A stretch of DNA of 64,000 bases from Gammaproteobacteria bacterium (GCA_012728415.1 JAAYFD010000032.1:59512-123511); one strand, 5' to 3'; numbered from the stretch's first letter, positions 34,438-46,415 are shown. Program-made: numbers and translations. Notes: generated by a model not told the origin, from the letters alone.

Positions 34438-35538
34438 TTAATCTTGCGGTTGCAGGTATTCTACCACCTCAAGGTCAAAGCCGGAGATGGCATTAAAACG
34501 CATCGGCTTGCTCAACAGCCGCATCTTGCGCACGCCCAGATCGCGCAAAATTTGCGAACCGGCCCCCACAGTACTGTAAGTACCCGTATTTACATTGCCC
34601 CTTGTCCGCTCGCCCAGCTGACGATCCAGATGCTCCAGCAGGCTGGATCCGGTCATCTGGTTGGCCAGCAGCAAAACTACGCCACTACCGTCCTTAGCCA
34701 CTTTTTTCATCGCTGCCTGCAGGCTCCACAACCCGGGCCGCTTGACCATAAACAGATCGCGCAGCGGGTCCATGTTGTGCACCCGCACCAAGGTTGGCTG
34801 CTCTGGCGAAATTTCGCCCAGCGTCAGCGCCATGTGCACATCACCCTCATTGCAGTCACGATAGGTCACCAGTTTGAACTGGCCCAGCTCGGAATCCAGC
34901 TCCTGCTCGGATACCCGCTCGATGGTGCGCTCGTGAATCATGCGGTAATGGATCAGGTCGGCAATGGTGCCAATCTTCAGGCCGTGTTCCTGCGCAAACA
35001 CTTCCAGCTCGGGGCGACGCGCCATGGTGCCGTCATCATTCATGATCTCGCAAATCACCCCGGCCGGCTCAAACCCGGCCAGACGGGCCAGGTCACAAGC
35101 GGCTTCGGTATGCCCGGCCCGGGCCAGCACACCACCAGGCTGGGCGCGCAACGGAAAAATATGGCCGGGGCTGACAATATCTTCGGCCACAGCATCTTTG
35201 GCTGCAGCGGCCTGTACCGTGCGGGCACGGTCAGCGGCCGAGATGCCGGTGGTAACACCTTCGGCAGCCTCGATGGAAATGGTGAACTTTGTGCCAAAAC
35301 CCGAGCCGTTATGCTGCGCCATCAGCGGCAAGCCCAGCCGGTCGCAACGCTCGTCGGTCATCGGCATGCAGATCAGGCCACGGGCGTGCTTGGCCATAAA
35401 GTTGATGTGCTCGGCGGTGCAGGCTTCGGCAGCGATGATGATGTCGCCTTCGTTTTCACGATCCTCATCGTCCATCAGGATGACCATCTTGCCCTGACGC
35501 ATGTCTTCGATGATGTCGGCAATGTTGTCTAAAGCCAC
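34438..35538 (-). CDS. ribBA: bifunctional 3,4-DHBP synthase / GTP cyclohydrolase II-like protein
   Basis: MDDEDRENEGDIIIAAE; HAGHTEAACDLARLAG-like; VRVHNMDPLRDLF. Confidence 0.93.
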   Translation of the reverse strand: MALDNIADIIEDMRQGKMVILMDDEDRENEGDIIIAAEACTAEHINFMAKHARGLICMPMTDERCDRLGLPLMAQHNGSGFGTKFTISIEAAEGVTTGISAADRARTVQAAAAKDAVAEDIVSPGHIFPLRAQPGGVLARAGHTEAACDLARLAGFEPAGVICEIMNDDGTMARRPELEVFAQEHGLKIGTIADLIHYRMIHERTIERVSEQELDSELGQFKLVTYRDCNEGDVHMALTLGEISPEQPTLVRVHNMDPLRDLFMVKRPGLWSLQAAMKKVAKDGSGVVLLLANQMTGSSLLEHLDRQLGERTRGNVNTGTYSTVGAGSQILRDLGVRKMRLLSKPMRFNAISGFDLEVVEYLQPQD

Positions 35539-35552
35539 AATATGTACTCCTG

Positions 35553-36209
35553 TTAACGCAGAAACCCGTGTTCTGCCAAAAATGCTTCGGTAATTCCGGC
35601 TTGCGGCTCGGCCGCCTTGTCACCCAGCAGCAAACGCTCCAGATAGCGGGCGATCAGGTCAATTTCCAGATTCACCAGTGTGCCGGCCTGGTAGGAGTCC
35701 ATGATGGTTTCCTGCAGGGTATGCGGAACAATGGTCAGCTCGAACTCGTTGCCGCTGACTGCATTCACCGTCAGGCTGGTGCCATCCACCGTGATCGAGC
35801 CCTTCATCGCGATATAACGGGCCAGCCCTTTGGGAGCGCGAATCCTGAAAATGACCGCACGGGCGCTGTCACTGCGGCTGAGCACCTCACCGACGCCATC
35901 GACATGACCGCTGACCAGATGGCCACCCAGCCGGGTGGTCGGCAGCAGGGCTTTTTCCAGATTGACCGCACTGCCCTCGCGCAGATTGACAAAAGCGGTA
36001 CGGGCCAGGGTTTCACGGCTGACATCGGCACAAAAGCCGTCACCCGGCAGCTCCACGGCCGTCAGGCAAACACCATTGACGGCAATGCTGTCACCCAGCT
36101 TGACGTCAGCCAGATCGAGTTTGCCGGTGGCTACCCGCACACGAACGTCCCCGCCTTGCGGAGAGAGGCTGCGAATGCTGCCAACGGCTTCAATGATTCC
36201 TGTAAACAT
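35553..36209 (-). CDS. ribE: riboflavin synthase alpha chain
   Basis: MFTGIIEAVGSI; GDSIAVNGVCLTAVEL; GHLVSGHVDGVG. Confidence 0.95.
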   Translation of the reverse strand: MFTGIIEAVGSIRSLSPQGGDVRVRVATGKLDLADVKLGDSIAVNGVCLTAVELPGDGFCADVSRETLARTAFVNLREGSAVNLEKALLPTTRLGGHLVSGHVDGVGEVLSRSDSARAVIFRIRAPKGLARYIAMKGSITVDGTSLTVNAVSGNEFELTIVPHTLQETIMDSYQAGTLVNLEIDLIARYLERLLLGDKAAEPQAGITEAFLAEHGFLR

Positions 36210-36328
36210 GGCTTCTCCATGCGCAATCTACATGCGCAATAAAGGTGGCAAGTTCAGGGGTAAAACAGGAGGGAAGAATCGCGCTCAGGCACGATCCATG
36301 CGGCAGCAAAAGCCGCCAACAGAACTCC

Positions 36329-36489
36329 GTCCTCTCTCATCCGGACTGTTACCGTCGGCCCCGGAATCACACCGGGTCTGCTGACCCCGGCTGGCAACAC
36401 AGCCAACCGGGCGCTCGCGGGCTAACTGAACCAGCCTTCTAAACTGACTACAGTATTACCGCCGGTGGGGAGTTTCACCCCGCCCCGAG
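36329..36489 (-). promoter_or_regulatory. FMN riboswitch (RFN element)
   Basis: minus strand TCGGGGCGGGGTGAAACTCCCCACCGGCGGTAAT...GGGTCAGCAGACCCGGTGTGATTCCGGGGCCGACGGTAACAGTCCGGATGAGAGAGGAC. Confidence 0.95.
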
Positions 36490-36738
36490 AACGTTTTCGC
36501 ACAACCGCAAGCAAGCTTGCAGCCGGCAAAATACGGCACACCTTATACCACAAACAGGGAGCAGGTGACAGGGCGCACAGAGCACAGCATCAAGCAAACC
36601 AGTCAAAATTCCACGCCCCCCACAACGACAGCAGCCCGCAACCCGGTTGCGGCATCCCCCCTGCATTCGAGTCATTGTCTGGGGTATAATCCCCTGTTTA
36701 CCGATTTCGCCGCATTTTTTCGGGGTTCCTGTCAAACC

Positions 36739-39594
36739 ATGGATAAAACCTATCAGCCACACGCCATTGAAGCCACCTGGTACCAGAACTGGGAAAGCAA
36801 TTTGTACTTTGCTCCCCAGGGGTCCGGTGATCCTTACACCATTATGATTCCGCCGCCAAACGTCACCGGCAGCCTGCACATGGGTCACGGCTTCAACAAC
36901 ACCATCATGGATGCGCTGATTCGTTACCGCCGCATGCAGGGCCGCAATACACTGTGGCAACCTGGCACCGACCACGCCGGCATCGCCACCCAGATGGTGG
37001 TCGAGCGCCAGCTTGAAGCCCTCGGCCAGACCCGCCACGATCTGGGTCGCGAGGCCTTTCTGGACAAGGTCTGGCAATGGAAAGAGCAGTCTGGCGGCAC
37101 CATCACCCGCCAGATCCGCCGCCTGGGCAGCTCGGTAGACTGGAGCCGCGAGCGTTTCACCATGGATGCCGGCCTGTCCGAAGCAGTCAAAGAGGCTTTT
37201 GTCCGCCTGTACGATGACGGCCTGATCTATCGCGGCAAGCGCCTGGTCAACTGGGACCCGCAATTCCACACCGCCATTTCCGACCTGGAAGTGGAAAACC
37301 ACGACGAACAAGGCAGCCTGTGGAACCTGCGCTACCCGCTGGCCGACGGCGCCACCACAGCCGAAGGCAAGAACTACCTGGTGGTCGCCACCACCCGTCC
37401 GGAAACCATGCTTGGCGACACCGCCGTGGCTGTACACCCGGACGACGAGCGCTACAAAGCCCTGATTGGCCAGTTTGTTGACCTGCCACTGGTTGGCCGC
37501 CGCATTCCGATTGTCGGCGATGACTACTGTGATCCGGAGTTTGGCACAGGTTGCGTCAAGATCACCCCTGCCCACGACTTCAATGACTACGAAGTCGGCA
37601 AACGTCACAACCTGCCGCTGATCAATATTCTGGATCAGGACGCGGCCATTCTGGCCAAAGCACAGATTTTCAACAGCGATGGCAGCCACAACAATGAGCT
37701 GGACGCCAGCCTGCCGGAAGCCTTTGCCGGTCTCGACCGTTTTGAGGCGCGCAAGCTGATCGTCGCCGCACTGGAAAGTGACGGCCTGCTGGAAAAGATC
37801 GAGCCCCATGCCCTGAAAACCCCGCGCGGCGACCGCTCTGGTGCCGTCATCGAGCCCTGGCTGACCGACCAGTGGTATGTGTCCACCAAGCCGCTGGCCG
37901 AGCCGGCCATTGCCGCGGTGGAAGACGGCCGCATCCAGTTTGTACCCAAACAATACGAAAACATGTATTTCAGCTGGATGCGCGACATCCAGGACTGGTG
38001 CATCTCGCGCCAGCTGTGGTGGGGCCACCGCATTCCGGCCTGGTACGACGAATCCGGCAAGGTTTATGTGGGCCGCAACGAGGCTGAAGTACGCGAAAAA
38101 CACGGCTTGGGCGAGGACATCGTCCTGCGCCAGGACGAGGACGTACTGGACACCTGGTTCAGCTCGGGCCTGTGGACCTTCTCCACCCTGGGTTGGCCGG
38201 AAAAGACCGAGTTTCTCAAGACCTTCCACCCTACCGATGTGCTGGTCACCGGTTTCGACATCATTTTCTTCTGGGTCGCCCGCATGATCATGCTGACCAT
38301 GCATCTGGTGAAAAACGAAGACGGCAGCCCGCAGATTCCGTTCAAGACCGTCTACGTGCACGGTCTGGTGCGCGACAGCCAGGGCCACAAGATGTCCAAG
38401 TCCCGCGGCAACGTACTGGACCCGCTGGACATCATTGACGGTATCGACCTTGAGTCGCTGGTACAAAAACGCACCAGCGGCATGATGCAGCCACAAATGG
38501 CCGCTGCCATTGAAAAGCAGACCCGCGAGGAGTTTGCCAACGGCATCGCCAGCTACGGCACCGACGCCCTGCGCTTCACCTTCTGCTCGCTGGCCTCGAC
38601 CGGGCGCGACATCAAGTTCGACATGGGCCGCGTGGAAGGCTACCGCAACTTCTGCAACAAGATCTGGAACGCCGCCCGTTACGTGCTGATGCAGTGCGAA
38701 GGCAAGGATGTCGGGCTGGGTGACGAGCAGGAGATCGAACTGACCGTGGCCGACCGCTGGATCATTTCCCAGCTGCAGCGCACCGAACAGGAAGTGACCC
38801 GCCAGCTGGACCAGTTCCGTTTTGACCTGGCCGCCACCGCCCTGTACGAATTCATCTGGAACCAGTATTGCGACTGGTATCTGGAACTGTCCAAGCCGGT
38901 CTTGTGGGACGAAAATGCCCCCGCCGAGCGCACCCGCGGCACCCGCCGCACGCTGGTACGGGTGCTGGAGGCGGCACTGCGCCTGGCTCACCCGTTCATG
39001 CCTTTCATTACCGAAGAAATCTGGCAGCGCATCGCACCATTGGCCGGCAAGTCTGGCAGCACCATCATGCTGCAGCCCTTCCCCGCCAGCGAGAGCGACA
39101 AGCTGGATGCCCAGGCCGAAGGGGATATCGAATGGCTGAAAAATGTAATGCTCGCCGTGCGCAATATTCGCGCCGAGATGAACATCGGCCCGGGCAAAGC
39201 GATTCCGCTCTATCTGTCCAACAGCAGCAGCGAGGACCGCCGCCGCCTGAACGTCAACGAAACTACCCTGGCCAAGCTGGCCCGCCTGGAATCCATCAGC
39301 GTATTGGGTGCCGGCCAGGAGCCACCAATGTCCGCCACTGCATTGGTCGGCGACATGCAGGTACTGGTGCCCATGGCCGGCCTGATTGACACCAAGGCCG
39401 AACTGGCTCGCCTGGACAAGGAAATCAAACGTCTGGAGGGCGAGATCAAGCGTGTCAGCGGCAAGCTGTCCAACCAGGGCTTTGTCGCCAAGGCTCCTGC
39501 GGCAGTAATCGAAAAGGAGCGCGCCAAACAGACCGAATATGAGCACGCACTAGAGCAATTAACCGAACAACGTGCCAAAATGGCCAGCCTGTAA
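36739..39594 (+). CDS. valS: valyl-tRNA synthetase
   Basis: [27 protein letters not shown]; start [19 protein letters not shown]. Confidence 0.97.
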   Translation: MDKTYQPHAIEATWYQNWESNLYFAPQGSGDPYTIMIPPPNVTGSLHMGHGFNNTIMDALIRYRRMQGRNTLWQPGTDHAGIATQMVVERQLEALGQTRHDLGREAFLDKVWQWKEQSGGTITRQIRRLGSSVDWSRERFTMDAGLSEAVKEAFVRLYDDGLIYRGKRLVNWDPQFHTAISDLEVENHDEQGSLWNLRYPLADGATTAEGKNYLVVATTRPETMLGDTAVAVHPDDERYKALIGQFVDLPLVGRRIPIVGDDYCDPEFGTGCVKITPAHDFNDYEVGKRHNLPLINILDQDAAILAKAQIFNSDGSHNNELDASLPEAFAGLDRFEARKLIVAALESDGLLEKIEPHALKTPRGDRSGAVIEPWLTDQWYVSTKPLAEPAIAAVEDGRIQFVPKQYENMYFSWMRDIQDWCISRQLWWGHRIPAWYDESGKVYVGRNEAEVREKHGLGEDIVLRQDEDVLDTWFSSGLWTFSTLGWPEKTEFLKTFHPTDVLVTGFDIIFFWVARMIMLTMHLVKNEDGSPQIPFKTVYVHGLVRDSQGHKMSKSRGNVLDPLDIIDGIDLESLVQKRTSGMMQPQMAAAIEKQTREEFANGIASYGTDALRFTFCSLASTGRDIKFDMGRVEGYRNFCNKIWNAARYVLMQCEGKDVGLGDEQEIELTVADRWIISQLQRTEQEVTRQLDQFRFDLAATALYEFIWNQYCDWYLELSKPVLWDENAPAERTRGTRRTLVRVLEAALRLAHPFMPFITEEIWQRIAPLAGKSGSTIMLQPFPASESDKLDAQAEGDIEWLKNVMLAVRNIRAEMNIGPGKAIPLYLSNSSSEDRRRLNVNETTLAKLARLESISVLGAGQEPPMSATALVGDMQVLVPMAGLIDTKAELARLDKEIKRLEGEIKRVSGKLSNQGFVAKAPAAVIEKERAKQTEYEHALEQLTEQRAKMASL

Positions 39595-39724
39595 ACACCG
39601 CAGTTGCAGACCGGTTGCCACCGGTCTGTATTGCGCAATGCAATCCGGCCGCCAACGGCGGACCACAATAGAAAAATAACGAAGCGGAGCTGTACTTTTG
39701 CCCGCCTCAAGCAGGAGAACACAG

Positions 39725-40699
39725 ATGCTCAAATTTCCGAAGTCTGCCGTACTGACCCTTGGCGCCCTGTCCCTGGCAATGGGCGTATCACTGGCTGCCG
39801 CTGCCGATGTCAAATCAGTGGCCGTCGCCGCCATTGTTGAGCACCCCGCACTGGACTCGGCCCGCGACGGCATCCTCGAAGCCCTCAATCAGGCCGGCTA
39901 CAAGCAAGGCGACAACCTCAAGTGGCAGTACCAGAGCGCCCAGGGCAACACCGGCACCGCCGCCCAGATTGCCCGCAAGTTCATTGGTGACAAGGCCGAC
40001 GTCCTGGTGGGTATCGCCACCCCGACCGCCCAGGCACTGGCTGCCGGCACCAAACAGATTCCCATCGTGTTCACTGCGGTTACCGACCCGGTTCAGGCAC
40101 AGCTCACACCCAGCTGGGAAGCCAGCGGCACCAACGTTACCGGCGTCTCCGATGTGCTGGAGCTGGACAAACAGATCGACCTGATCAAGGAAATCATTCC
40201 CGATGCAAAAAAAGTCGGCATAGTCTACAACCCTGGCGAAGCCAACTCGGTGGCTGTGGTCGAGGCACTAAAAAAACAGCTGCCCGAACACGGCATGGAG
40301 CTGGTCGAAGCCGCTGCACCCCGCACGGTTGACGTACGCAACGCCGCCTTGAGCCTGGCTGGCAAAGTCGATGTGATCTACACCAACACCGATAACAATG
40401 TGGTTTCTGCTTATGAGGCCATGGCCAAAGTAGGCAACGACACCAAAACCCCACTGATTGCCTCTGACACCGACAGTGTCAAGCGTGGTGCCATTGCAGC
40501 CCTGGGTGTTGACTATCACGACCTGGGAGTGCAGACCGGCCGCATTGTGGCCCGCATCCTCGACGGTGAAAAGCCCGGCGACATTGCTCCACAAACCAGC
40601 GACAATCTGCAACTGTTCATCAACGTGACCGCTGCCGAAAAACAAGGCGTGCTGCTGTCCGAAGAACTGCTGTTGCGTGCCACCCAGATCATCCGCTAA
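39725..40699 (+). CDS. ABC transporter substrate-binding protein (TrpX-like)
   Basis: signal peptide then KSVAVAAIVEHPALDSARDGILEALNQAGYKQGDNLKWQYQSAQGN. Confidence 0.9.
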   Translation: MLKFPKSAVLTLGALSLAMGVSLAAAADVKSVAVAAIVEHPALDSARDGILEALNQAGYKQGDNLKWQYQSAQGNTGTAAQIARKFIGDKADVLVGIATPTAQALAAGTKQIPIVFTAVTDPVQAQLTPSWEASGTNVTGVSDVLELDKQIDLIKEIIPDAKKVGIVYNPGEANSVAVVEALKKQLPEHGMELVEAAAPRTVDVRNAALSLAGKVDVIYTNTDNNVVSAYEAMAKVGNDTKTPLIASDTDSVKRGAIAALGVDYHDLGVQTGRIVARILDGEKPGDIAPQTSDNLQLFINVTAAEKQGVLLSEELLLRATQIIR

Positions 40700-40939
40700 A
40701 CCTGGACCGGCCAACAAGCGCATCATCGCCGCCCCCGAGGTGGTGATGATGCAAACCAGACCAAACCCGGGAATCGATTAACAGTGCCAGTAGCGCAGCA
40801 AAACGTCACCTGACGCATGTCGCCGCATCGCCCTGAAAACATTCTGCCGCTTCTTGACTGCAACCTACCCCTTTTTACCGCCATGCAGGTATAATCCTGC
40901 GTTTAATTTGATCCCCACTCACCAACAATCCGAGTCTGC

Positions 40940-41830
40940 ATGTCCTGGTTCTCCTTTTTTGGCGCCCTTGAAATAGGCCTGATTTTTAGCCTGGTCGCCC
41001 TCGGTGTCTTCATTTCGTTTCGCCTGCTGCGCTTTCCCGACCTGACCGTGGACGGCAGCTTTCCGCTGGGAGGGGCCATCGGCGCTGTCTGCATTGCCAG
41101 CGGCATGGACCCTTTCCTGGCCACGCTGCTGGCTACACTGGCCGGCGCACTGGCCGGCGTTGTCACCGCACTGCTCAATGTCTACCTGAAAATCATGGAT
41201 CTGCTGGCCAGCATCCTGATGATGATTGCCCTCTACTCGGTCAACCTGCGCATCATGGGCCGGCCCAATATTCCACTAATCATGGAGCCAACCCTCTTCA
41301 CCACACTGCAGCCGGACTGGCTGGCCGACTACATTGGCCGCCCACTGATCATGATTGCCATAGTCATACTGGCCAAACTGGCGCTGGACGCCTATTTTGC
41401 CACTCAGCAGGGTTTGGCCATCCGCGCGACCGGTTCCAACCCGCGCATGGCCCGCGCCCAAGGCGTTAACACCGGAGCCATGATCATCCTCGGCATGGCT
41501 ATTTCCAACGGTCTGGTCGGTCTGGCCGGCGCCCTCTTCGCCCAGACCCAGGGCGGCGCCGACATTTCCATGGGCATCGGTACCATCGTCATTGGCCTGG
41601 CCGCCGTGATTGTCGGTGAAAGCATCCTGCCATCACGCCGGATCTTCATGCTGACACTGGCGGTAATTCTGGGTGCCGTGGTCTACCGTTTCTTTATCGC
41701 CCTGGCGCTTAACAGCGACTTCATCGGGCTGGAAGCCCAGGACCTGAATCTGGTCACCGCGGTACTGGTTACCATCGCCCTGGTGATTCCCCTGTTCAAG
41801 CAGCGCCTGGCGCGCCGGCGGAGTATCTGA
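40940..41830 (+). CDS. ABC transporter permease
   Basis: GALEIGLIFSLVALGVFISFRLLRFPDLTVDGSFPLGGAIGA. Confidence 0.9.
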   Translation: MSWFSFFGALEIGLIFSLVALGVFISFRLLRFPDLTVDGSFPLGGAIGAVCIASGMDPFLATLLATLAGALAGVVTALLNVYLKIMDLLASILMMIALYSVNLRIMGRPNIPLIMEPTLFTTLQPDWLADYIGRPLIMIAIVILAKLALDAYFATQQGLAIRATGSNPRMARAQGVNTGAMIILGMAISNGLVGLAGALFAQTQGGADISMGIGTIVIGLAAVIVGESILPSRRIFMLTLAVILGAVVYRFFIALALNSDFIGLEAQDLNLVTAVLVTIALVIPLFKQRLARRRSI

Positions 41831-41831
41831 C

Positions 41832-42626
41832 ATGCTCAAGGCCTGTGACCTGAAAATCACCTTCAACCCCGGTACGCCCATTGAAACCCGCGCCCTGCAG
41901 GGACTGTCGCTGGAGATCCCCACCGGCCAGTTTGTTACCGTGATCGGCACCAATGGCGCCGGCAAGTCCACCTTTCTCAACGCCGTTTCCGGCGACCTGC
42001 CGGTAGACAGCGGCCAAATCCTGATTGACGACTGTGATGTCACCCGATCACCGGTCTGGGGCCGCGCTACCCGTGTTGCCCGTGTATTTCAAGACCCAAT
42101 GGCCGGTACCTGCGAAGATCTGACCATTGAAGAAAACATGGCACTGGCCCAGTGCCGTGGCACCACCCGCGGGCTGGGCTGGGCGGTAAAAAAGAACCAG
42201 CGAGACTATTACCGCGAACAGCTATCACGCCTGGGGCTGGGACTGGAAAACCGCCTGACCGACCGCATCGGTCTGCTTTCCGGCGGTCAGCGTCAGGCGG
42301 TCAGCCTGTTGATGGCAGCCCTGCAGCCTTCACGCATCCTGCTGCTGGACGAACATACTGCCGCCCTTGACCCGCGCACCGCTGACTTTGTACTGGAGCT
42401 GACCCGTCGCATCGTAGCAGAAAAACAACTGACCACCATGATGGTCACCCACAGCATGCGCCAGGCACTGGATGTAGGTGACCGCACCGTCATGCTGCAC
42501 CAGGGCCAGGTTGTACTTGATGTCAGCGGCGAACAGCGCAAAGGTATGCAAATTTCCGATTTGCTGCACATGTTCGAAAAGGTACGTGGCGAAAAAATCA
42601 GTGATGATGCCCTGTTGCTCGGCTGA
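41832..42626 (+). CDS. ABC transporter ATP-binding protein
   Basis: GTNGAGKSTFLNAVSG Walker A; LLSGGQRQAVSLLMA signature; LLLDEHTAALDP. Confidence 0.93.
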   Translation: MLKACDLKITFNPGTPIETRALQGLSLEIPTGQFVTVIGTNGAGKSTFLNAVSGDLPVDSGQILIDDCDVTRSPVWGRATRVARVFQDPMAGTCEDLTIEENMALAQCRGTTRGLGWAVKKNQRDYYREQLSRLGLGLENRLTDRIGLLSGGQRQAVSLLMAALQPSRILLLDEHTAALDPRTADFVLELTRRIVAEKQLTTMMVTHSMRQALDVGDRTVMLHQGQVVLDVSGEQRKGMQISDLLHMFEKVRGEKISDDALLLG

Positions 42627-42656
42627 TCCTCCATACTCTTTTACAGGCATGAAAAA

Positions 42657-42674
42657 GCCCGCCGTCTGGCGGGC
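42657..42674. terminator. putative intrinsic terminator
   Basis: GCCCGCCgtctGGCGGGC preceded by AAAAA. Confidence 0.6.
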
Positions 42675-42700
42675 CTTGCATTTCAGGCCATCAACAACCA

Positions 42701-43180
42701 TCAGGTTCCCAGCCTGACCTGGCAGGACGCGGCCACTTCGTTGATCCGCTGCAGGATTTCCTCATTCAGGCCCTCGGCGGTAAAGCCGAACTTCGGCACC
42801 TGGGAAACCATCGAGCCCACATGGCCATTCAAATAGCGGTCGTACATATTGCAACCAATCGGCTTGCCATCGTCACCAATCTTGTCATTCTGGTGCAGCT
42901 TGAAGAAGGCATCGGAATAACGTACCGCAGAGTCCACATAGCACGCCTTGAACGCCTGGCGCGCTGCTTCAGCGGTCGTGGATTGCTCAACATTCTTGGC
43001 AGCCACGCCGATGACATGGGTACATTCATACACCGGCAGCTCACCCTCGGTTACCTTGATCCAGGCCGCATTGAAGCTTTTCTGATAGGGTTGGGCAACG
43101 TTCGGCATGGCCTGCCCGGCCTGGGCCAAACCACCCAGCGCCAGGCTCAAAATACATGCAGACAACAGCCTTGCTTTCAT
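42701..43180 (-). CDS. hypothetical secreted protein
   Basis: signal peptide MKARLLSACILSLALGGLAQAGQA; intact 159-aa ORF. Confidence 0.6.
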   Translation of the reverse strand: MKARLLSACILSLALGGLAQAGQAMPNVAQPYQKSFNAAWIKVTEGELPVYECTHVIGVAAKNVEQSTTAEAARQAFKACYVDSAVRYSDAFFKLHQNDKIGDDGKPIGCNMYDRYLNGHVGSMVSQVPKFGFTAEGLNEEILQRINEVAASCQVRLGT

Positions 43181-43634
43181 ACACTCACCTTATAGCAATC
43201 CAAATTTCGCAACCGCCTGCCAGACCGGGCCGGCACGGCCATGATGCATACAACGGAAATCCTACTCCTGTTTCAGCTGTCTGGGTCAGGATGCGTCATT
43301 ATGACACTGGCTTATTGCCAAATAGCACGCCACGCTACATTCAGGCGCTCGGCATGACGACAGACGAGCAGGTGGACGAGCTGTTCATTCAGGGGGTAGA
43401 GATTCAGCTTTAACGGTGTTTTGCAAAACATTTGGCACAGGTAGAAGGTTTGATCTGTGCCAAATATCGCACAAATCAGCGCCAAATATCGTGCAACACT
43501 ACTGAGGTCGGAGCGAGGAATGGCCAGGAGAGAGTGAAATGTGGTCCGGAACGGCCAGTTTGAGAGGTTGGCGAAGTCCGCAGGCTTCCGCAGCAACTCC
43601 CAACAACACGCGGGAACCGGCGCGATCAGGCACG

Positions 43635-43664
43635 AAAAAGCCCCAACTGATAACAGTTGGGGCT
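43635..43664 (-). terminator. intrinsic terminator next to the left att site
   Basis: minus strand AAGCCCCAACTgttatcAGTTGGGGCTTTTTC. Confidence 0.75.
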
Positions 43665-43670
43665 TAAGTA

Positions 43671-43684
43671 TTGGTGGGCCGGGG
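43671..43684 (-). other. candidate distal attachment site (tRNA/tmRNA 3'-end-like remnant)
   Basis: TTGGTGGGCCGGGG vs TTGGTGGAGCCGGGG at 58968; minus strand ends GGCCCACCA before a terminator. Confidence 0.5.
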
Positions 43685-44336
43685 TCACCTATACATAGAC
43701 TGTAACTACATGAATAAAAAGCATTTTATAAAAATAATATGTTTCAGGGATACACACAGGGATACAAAAGGTCTGCTACTGGCTACCCTTTAATGCAAAT
43801 CCAGTCTGCTGAATGCTGGCTCCCTGATGAAAATCTGAACCGGCGTCGGAAAGTATCTATCAGGCATGCATTTTTTGTACTTAGCAAAAGCTCACTCGAA
43901 AGCAACCATTGATCCTGGCTTCTATTGTTCACAGCGACCAGTGCGAATAAAAGGATGCCTCCTTTGGGGAGCGCTTTGATGCATTTGCAGCTCGTACCCC
44001 AATGTGAGCGCGGACGATCATGCTGGCCTAGATAACCATGCCCGCCCGCGTATCAGCAAACAGGTTTTCCATGGAAACCTGTCTGGATACCAACGCTTGG
44101 ATACCTCTCTTTAGCCTGTAACCTTGACTGTAACCACAGAGCTAACCTGTTCCTGAAAAATCAGGTTTCCGTGTTAACCCTTCTGTTAACCACTACTGTT
44201 TCGGCACTAAAACCTGCGTACCAGCCTGCCTACCGCCCCACTGCGTACCTCCAAGTATCTGAACCGAATCCGGAATGAACTAAGCGGCTTTAGTATGCTA
44301 AAGTCCATTTTTGTCGACGCACCTAGGAGCAGTAGC

Positions 44337-46313
44337 TTGAATACGGAAAACCATTCCCAAACCGCCGCCTTTCTCTGGTCCATCGCAGACCTCCTGCGCG
44401 GTGACTTCAAGCAGTCGCAATACGGTCGCATCATCCTTCCCTTTACGTTGCTGCGGCGCATGGAGTGTGTGCTGGAGCCGACCAAGGCCCAGGTACTTGC
44501 TGCAGCGCAGGAACACCAGAACAAACCGGATCAGGTACGCGAGCATCTCCTGTTGCGTGCCGCCGGCCAGCAATTCTTCAACGCATCTCCCCTGAGCCTG
44601 GCGACCCTGTCCGATACCCAGACGCGGGACGACCTGATGAGCTACGTGCAGTCCTTCAGCAAGGACGCCCGGGAAATCTTCGAGCACTTCGAGTTCGACA
44701 ACTTCGTTCAGCAACTGGTCAACGCCGATCTGCTGTATCAGGTGGTGCAACGCTTCGCCGCCACAGATCTGAGTCCGGCGCGCATCAGCAACTTTGCCAT
44801 GGGGCTGATCTTTGAGGAGCTTATCCGCCGCTTTGCAGAAAGCTCCAACGAAACCGCCGGGGAACACTTCACCCCGCGTGATATCGTGCACCTGACCACC
44901 TCGCTGGTGATCACCGGCCAGGACGACAAGCTCAAGCCCAACAGCATCGTCACCATATATGATCCGACAGCGGGCACGGGCGGGTTTCTATCCGAGGGCG
45001 ACGAGTACATCCAGTCCATCAGCGACAAGGTTACTGTCTCGTTGCACGGCCAGGAGCTCAATCCCGAGTCCTACGCCATCTGCAAGGCAGACATGCTGAT
45101 CAAGAACCAGCAAGTATCCAACATCAAGCTCGGCAATACCCTGGCCGACGACCAGCTGGCCGACAACCGCTTCGACTTCATGCTCAGTAACCCACCGTTC
45201 GGCGTTGAGTGGAAGAAGGTGCAGAAGCAGATCACCGATGAGCACAAGGAGAAAGGCTACAACGGTCGCTTCGGCCCCGGCCTGCCGCGCGTGTCGGATG
45301 GCTCCCTGCTGTTCCTGCTGCACCTGGTCAGCAAGATGCGTGACCCGCGTGAAGGCGGTTCGCGCATCGGTATCATCCTCAACGGCTCGCCGCTGTTTAC
45401 CGGCGGAGCAGGATCAGGCGAGTCCGAGATCCGTCGCTATCTGCTGCAGAACGACCTGGTCGAAGCCATAGTCGCGCTACCCACCGACATGTTCTACAAC
45501 ACCGGCATCGCCACCTATGTCTGGGTTCTGAGCAACCACAAGGCCGCCGAGCGCAAGGGTAAGGTGCAGCTGATTGACGGCAGCCAGCACTTCGCCAAGA
45601 TGCGCAAATCCCTGGGCAGTAAGCGCCAGTACATTACCGATCAGCAGATCGACGAGCTGGTGCGCCTGTATGGCCGCTTTGAAGAAACCGCGCAGAGCAA
45701 GATCTTCCCTGTCGAAGCCTTCGGCTACCGCCGCATCACCGTCGAGCGCCCGCTGCGCCTGAACTTCCAGACCAGCCCCGAGCGCATCGAGAAGGTGCTG
45801 GCGGAAAGGGCTATCCAGAAAATGACAGCTCCGGCACAGCAGCGCCTGATCGACACCCTGCGCAGCATGGACGCCAGCACCGTGTACCGCAATCGCGAGC
45901 AATTCAGCAAGCTGCTGAAAAAGTCTCTGGGCGACCATGACATCTTCCCCAGCACACCGGAACTCAGGGCCCTGCTCAACGCCCTCAGCGAGCGCGACCC
46001 CGAGGCGGATATCTGCATGACCAAGGGCAAACCGGAAGCCGACAGCGGCCTGCGTGATTACGAGAACGTCCCCTTGGGTGAGTCGGTATACGACTACTTC
46101 GAGCGCGAGGTAAAACCCCATGTACCCGACGCCTGGATCGATGAAAGCAAGACAGATGCGCTGGATGGAGAGGTCGGCATCGTTGGGTTCGAGATTCCCT
46201 TCAACCGCCACTTCTATGTGTTCCAGCCGCCACGCCCGCTGGAGGAAATCGACCGTGACCTGAAAGCCTGTACCGACCGCATCAAGCAGATGATCGAGGG
46301 GCTGTCGGCATGA
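44337..46313 (+). CDS. hsdM: type I restriction-modification system methyltransferase subunit HsdM
   Basis: [12 protein letters not shown] and [10 protein letters not shown] methylase motifs; TTG start behind AGGAGC proposed (track ORF begins at 44295). Confidence 0.93.
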   Translation: MNTENHSQTAAFLWSIADLLRGDFKQSQYGRIILPFTLLRRMECVLEPTKAQVLAAAQEHQNKPDQVREHLLLRAAGQQFFNASPLSLATLSDTQTRDDLMSYVQSFSKDAREIFEHFEFDNFVQQLVNADLLYQVVQRFAATDLSPARISNFAMGLIFEELIRRFAESSNETAGEHFTPRDIVHLTTSLVITGQDDKLKPNSIVTIYDPTAGTGGFLSEGDEYIQSISDKVTVSLHGQELNPESYAICKADMLIKNQQVSNIKLGNTLADDQLADNRFDFMLSNPPFGVEWKKVQKQITDEHKEKGYNGRFGPGLPRVSDGSLLFLLHLVSKMRDPREGGSRIGIILNGSPLFTGGAGSGESEIRRYLLQNDLVEAIVALPTDMFYNTGIATYVWVLSNHKAAERKGKVQLIDGSQHFAKMRKSLGSKRQYITDQQIDELVRLYGRFEETAQSKIFPVEAFGYRRITVERPLRLNFQTSPERIEKVLAERAIQKMTAPAQQRLIDTLRSMDASTVYRNREQFSKLLKKSLGDHDIFPSTPELRALLNALSERDPEADICMTKGKPEADSGLRDYENVPLGESVYDYFEREVKPHVPDAWIDESKTDALDGEVGIVGFEIPFNRHFYVFQPPRPLEEIDRDLKACTDRIKQMIEGLSA

Positions 46314-46415
46314 GGGAAGGTTGTCAGTCCACAAATTCCGGGTACAATCCGGTCAACAATACCCGCCAAGGCTATGTTCTCTGGAGCACCCTCAAACCGG
46401 CAGGTTACTCAATAC

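Noticed and set aside
36475-39546. 1023-aa minus-strand ORF
   Set aside because: Fully antisense to valS; composition is the mirror of a high-GC coding frame.
45477-46334. 285-aa minus-strand ORF opposite hsdM
   Set aside because: Shadow ORF of hsdM with no domain logic.
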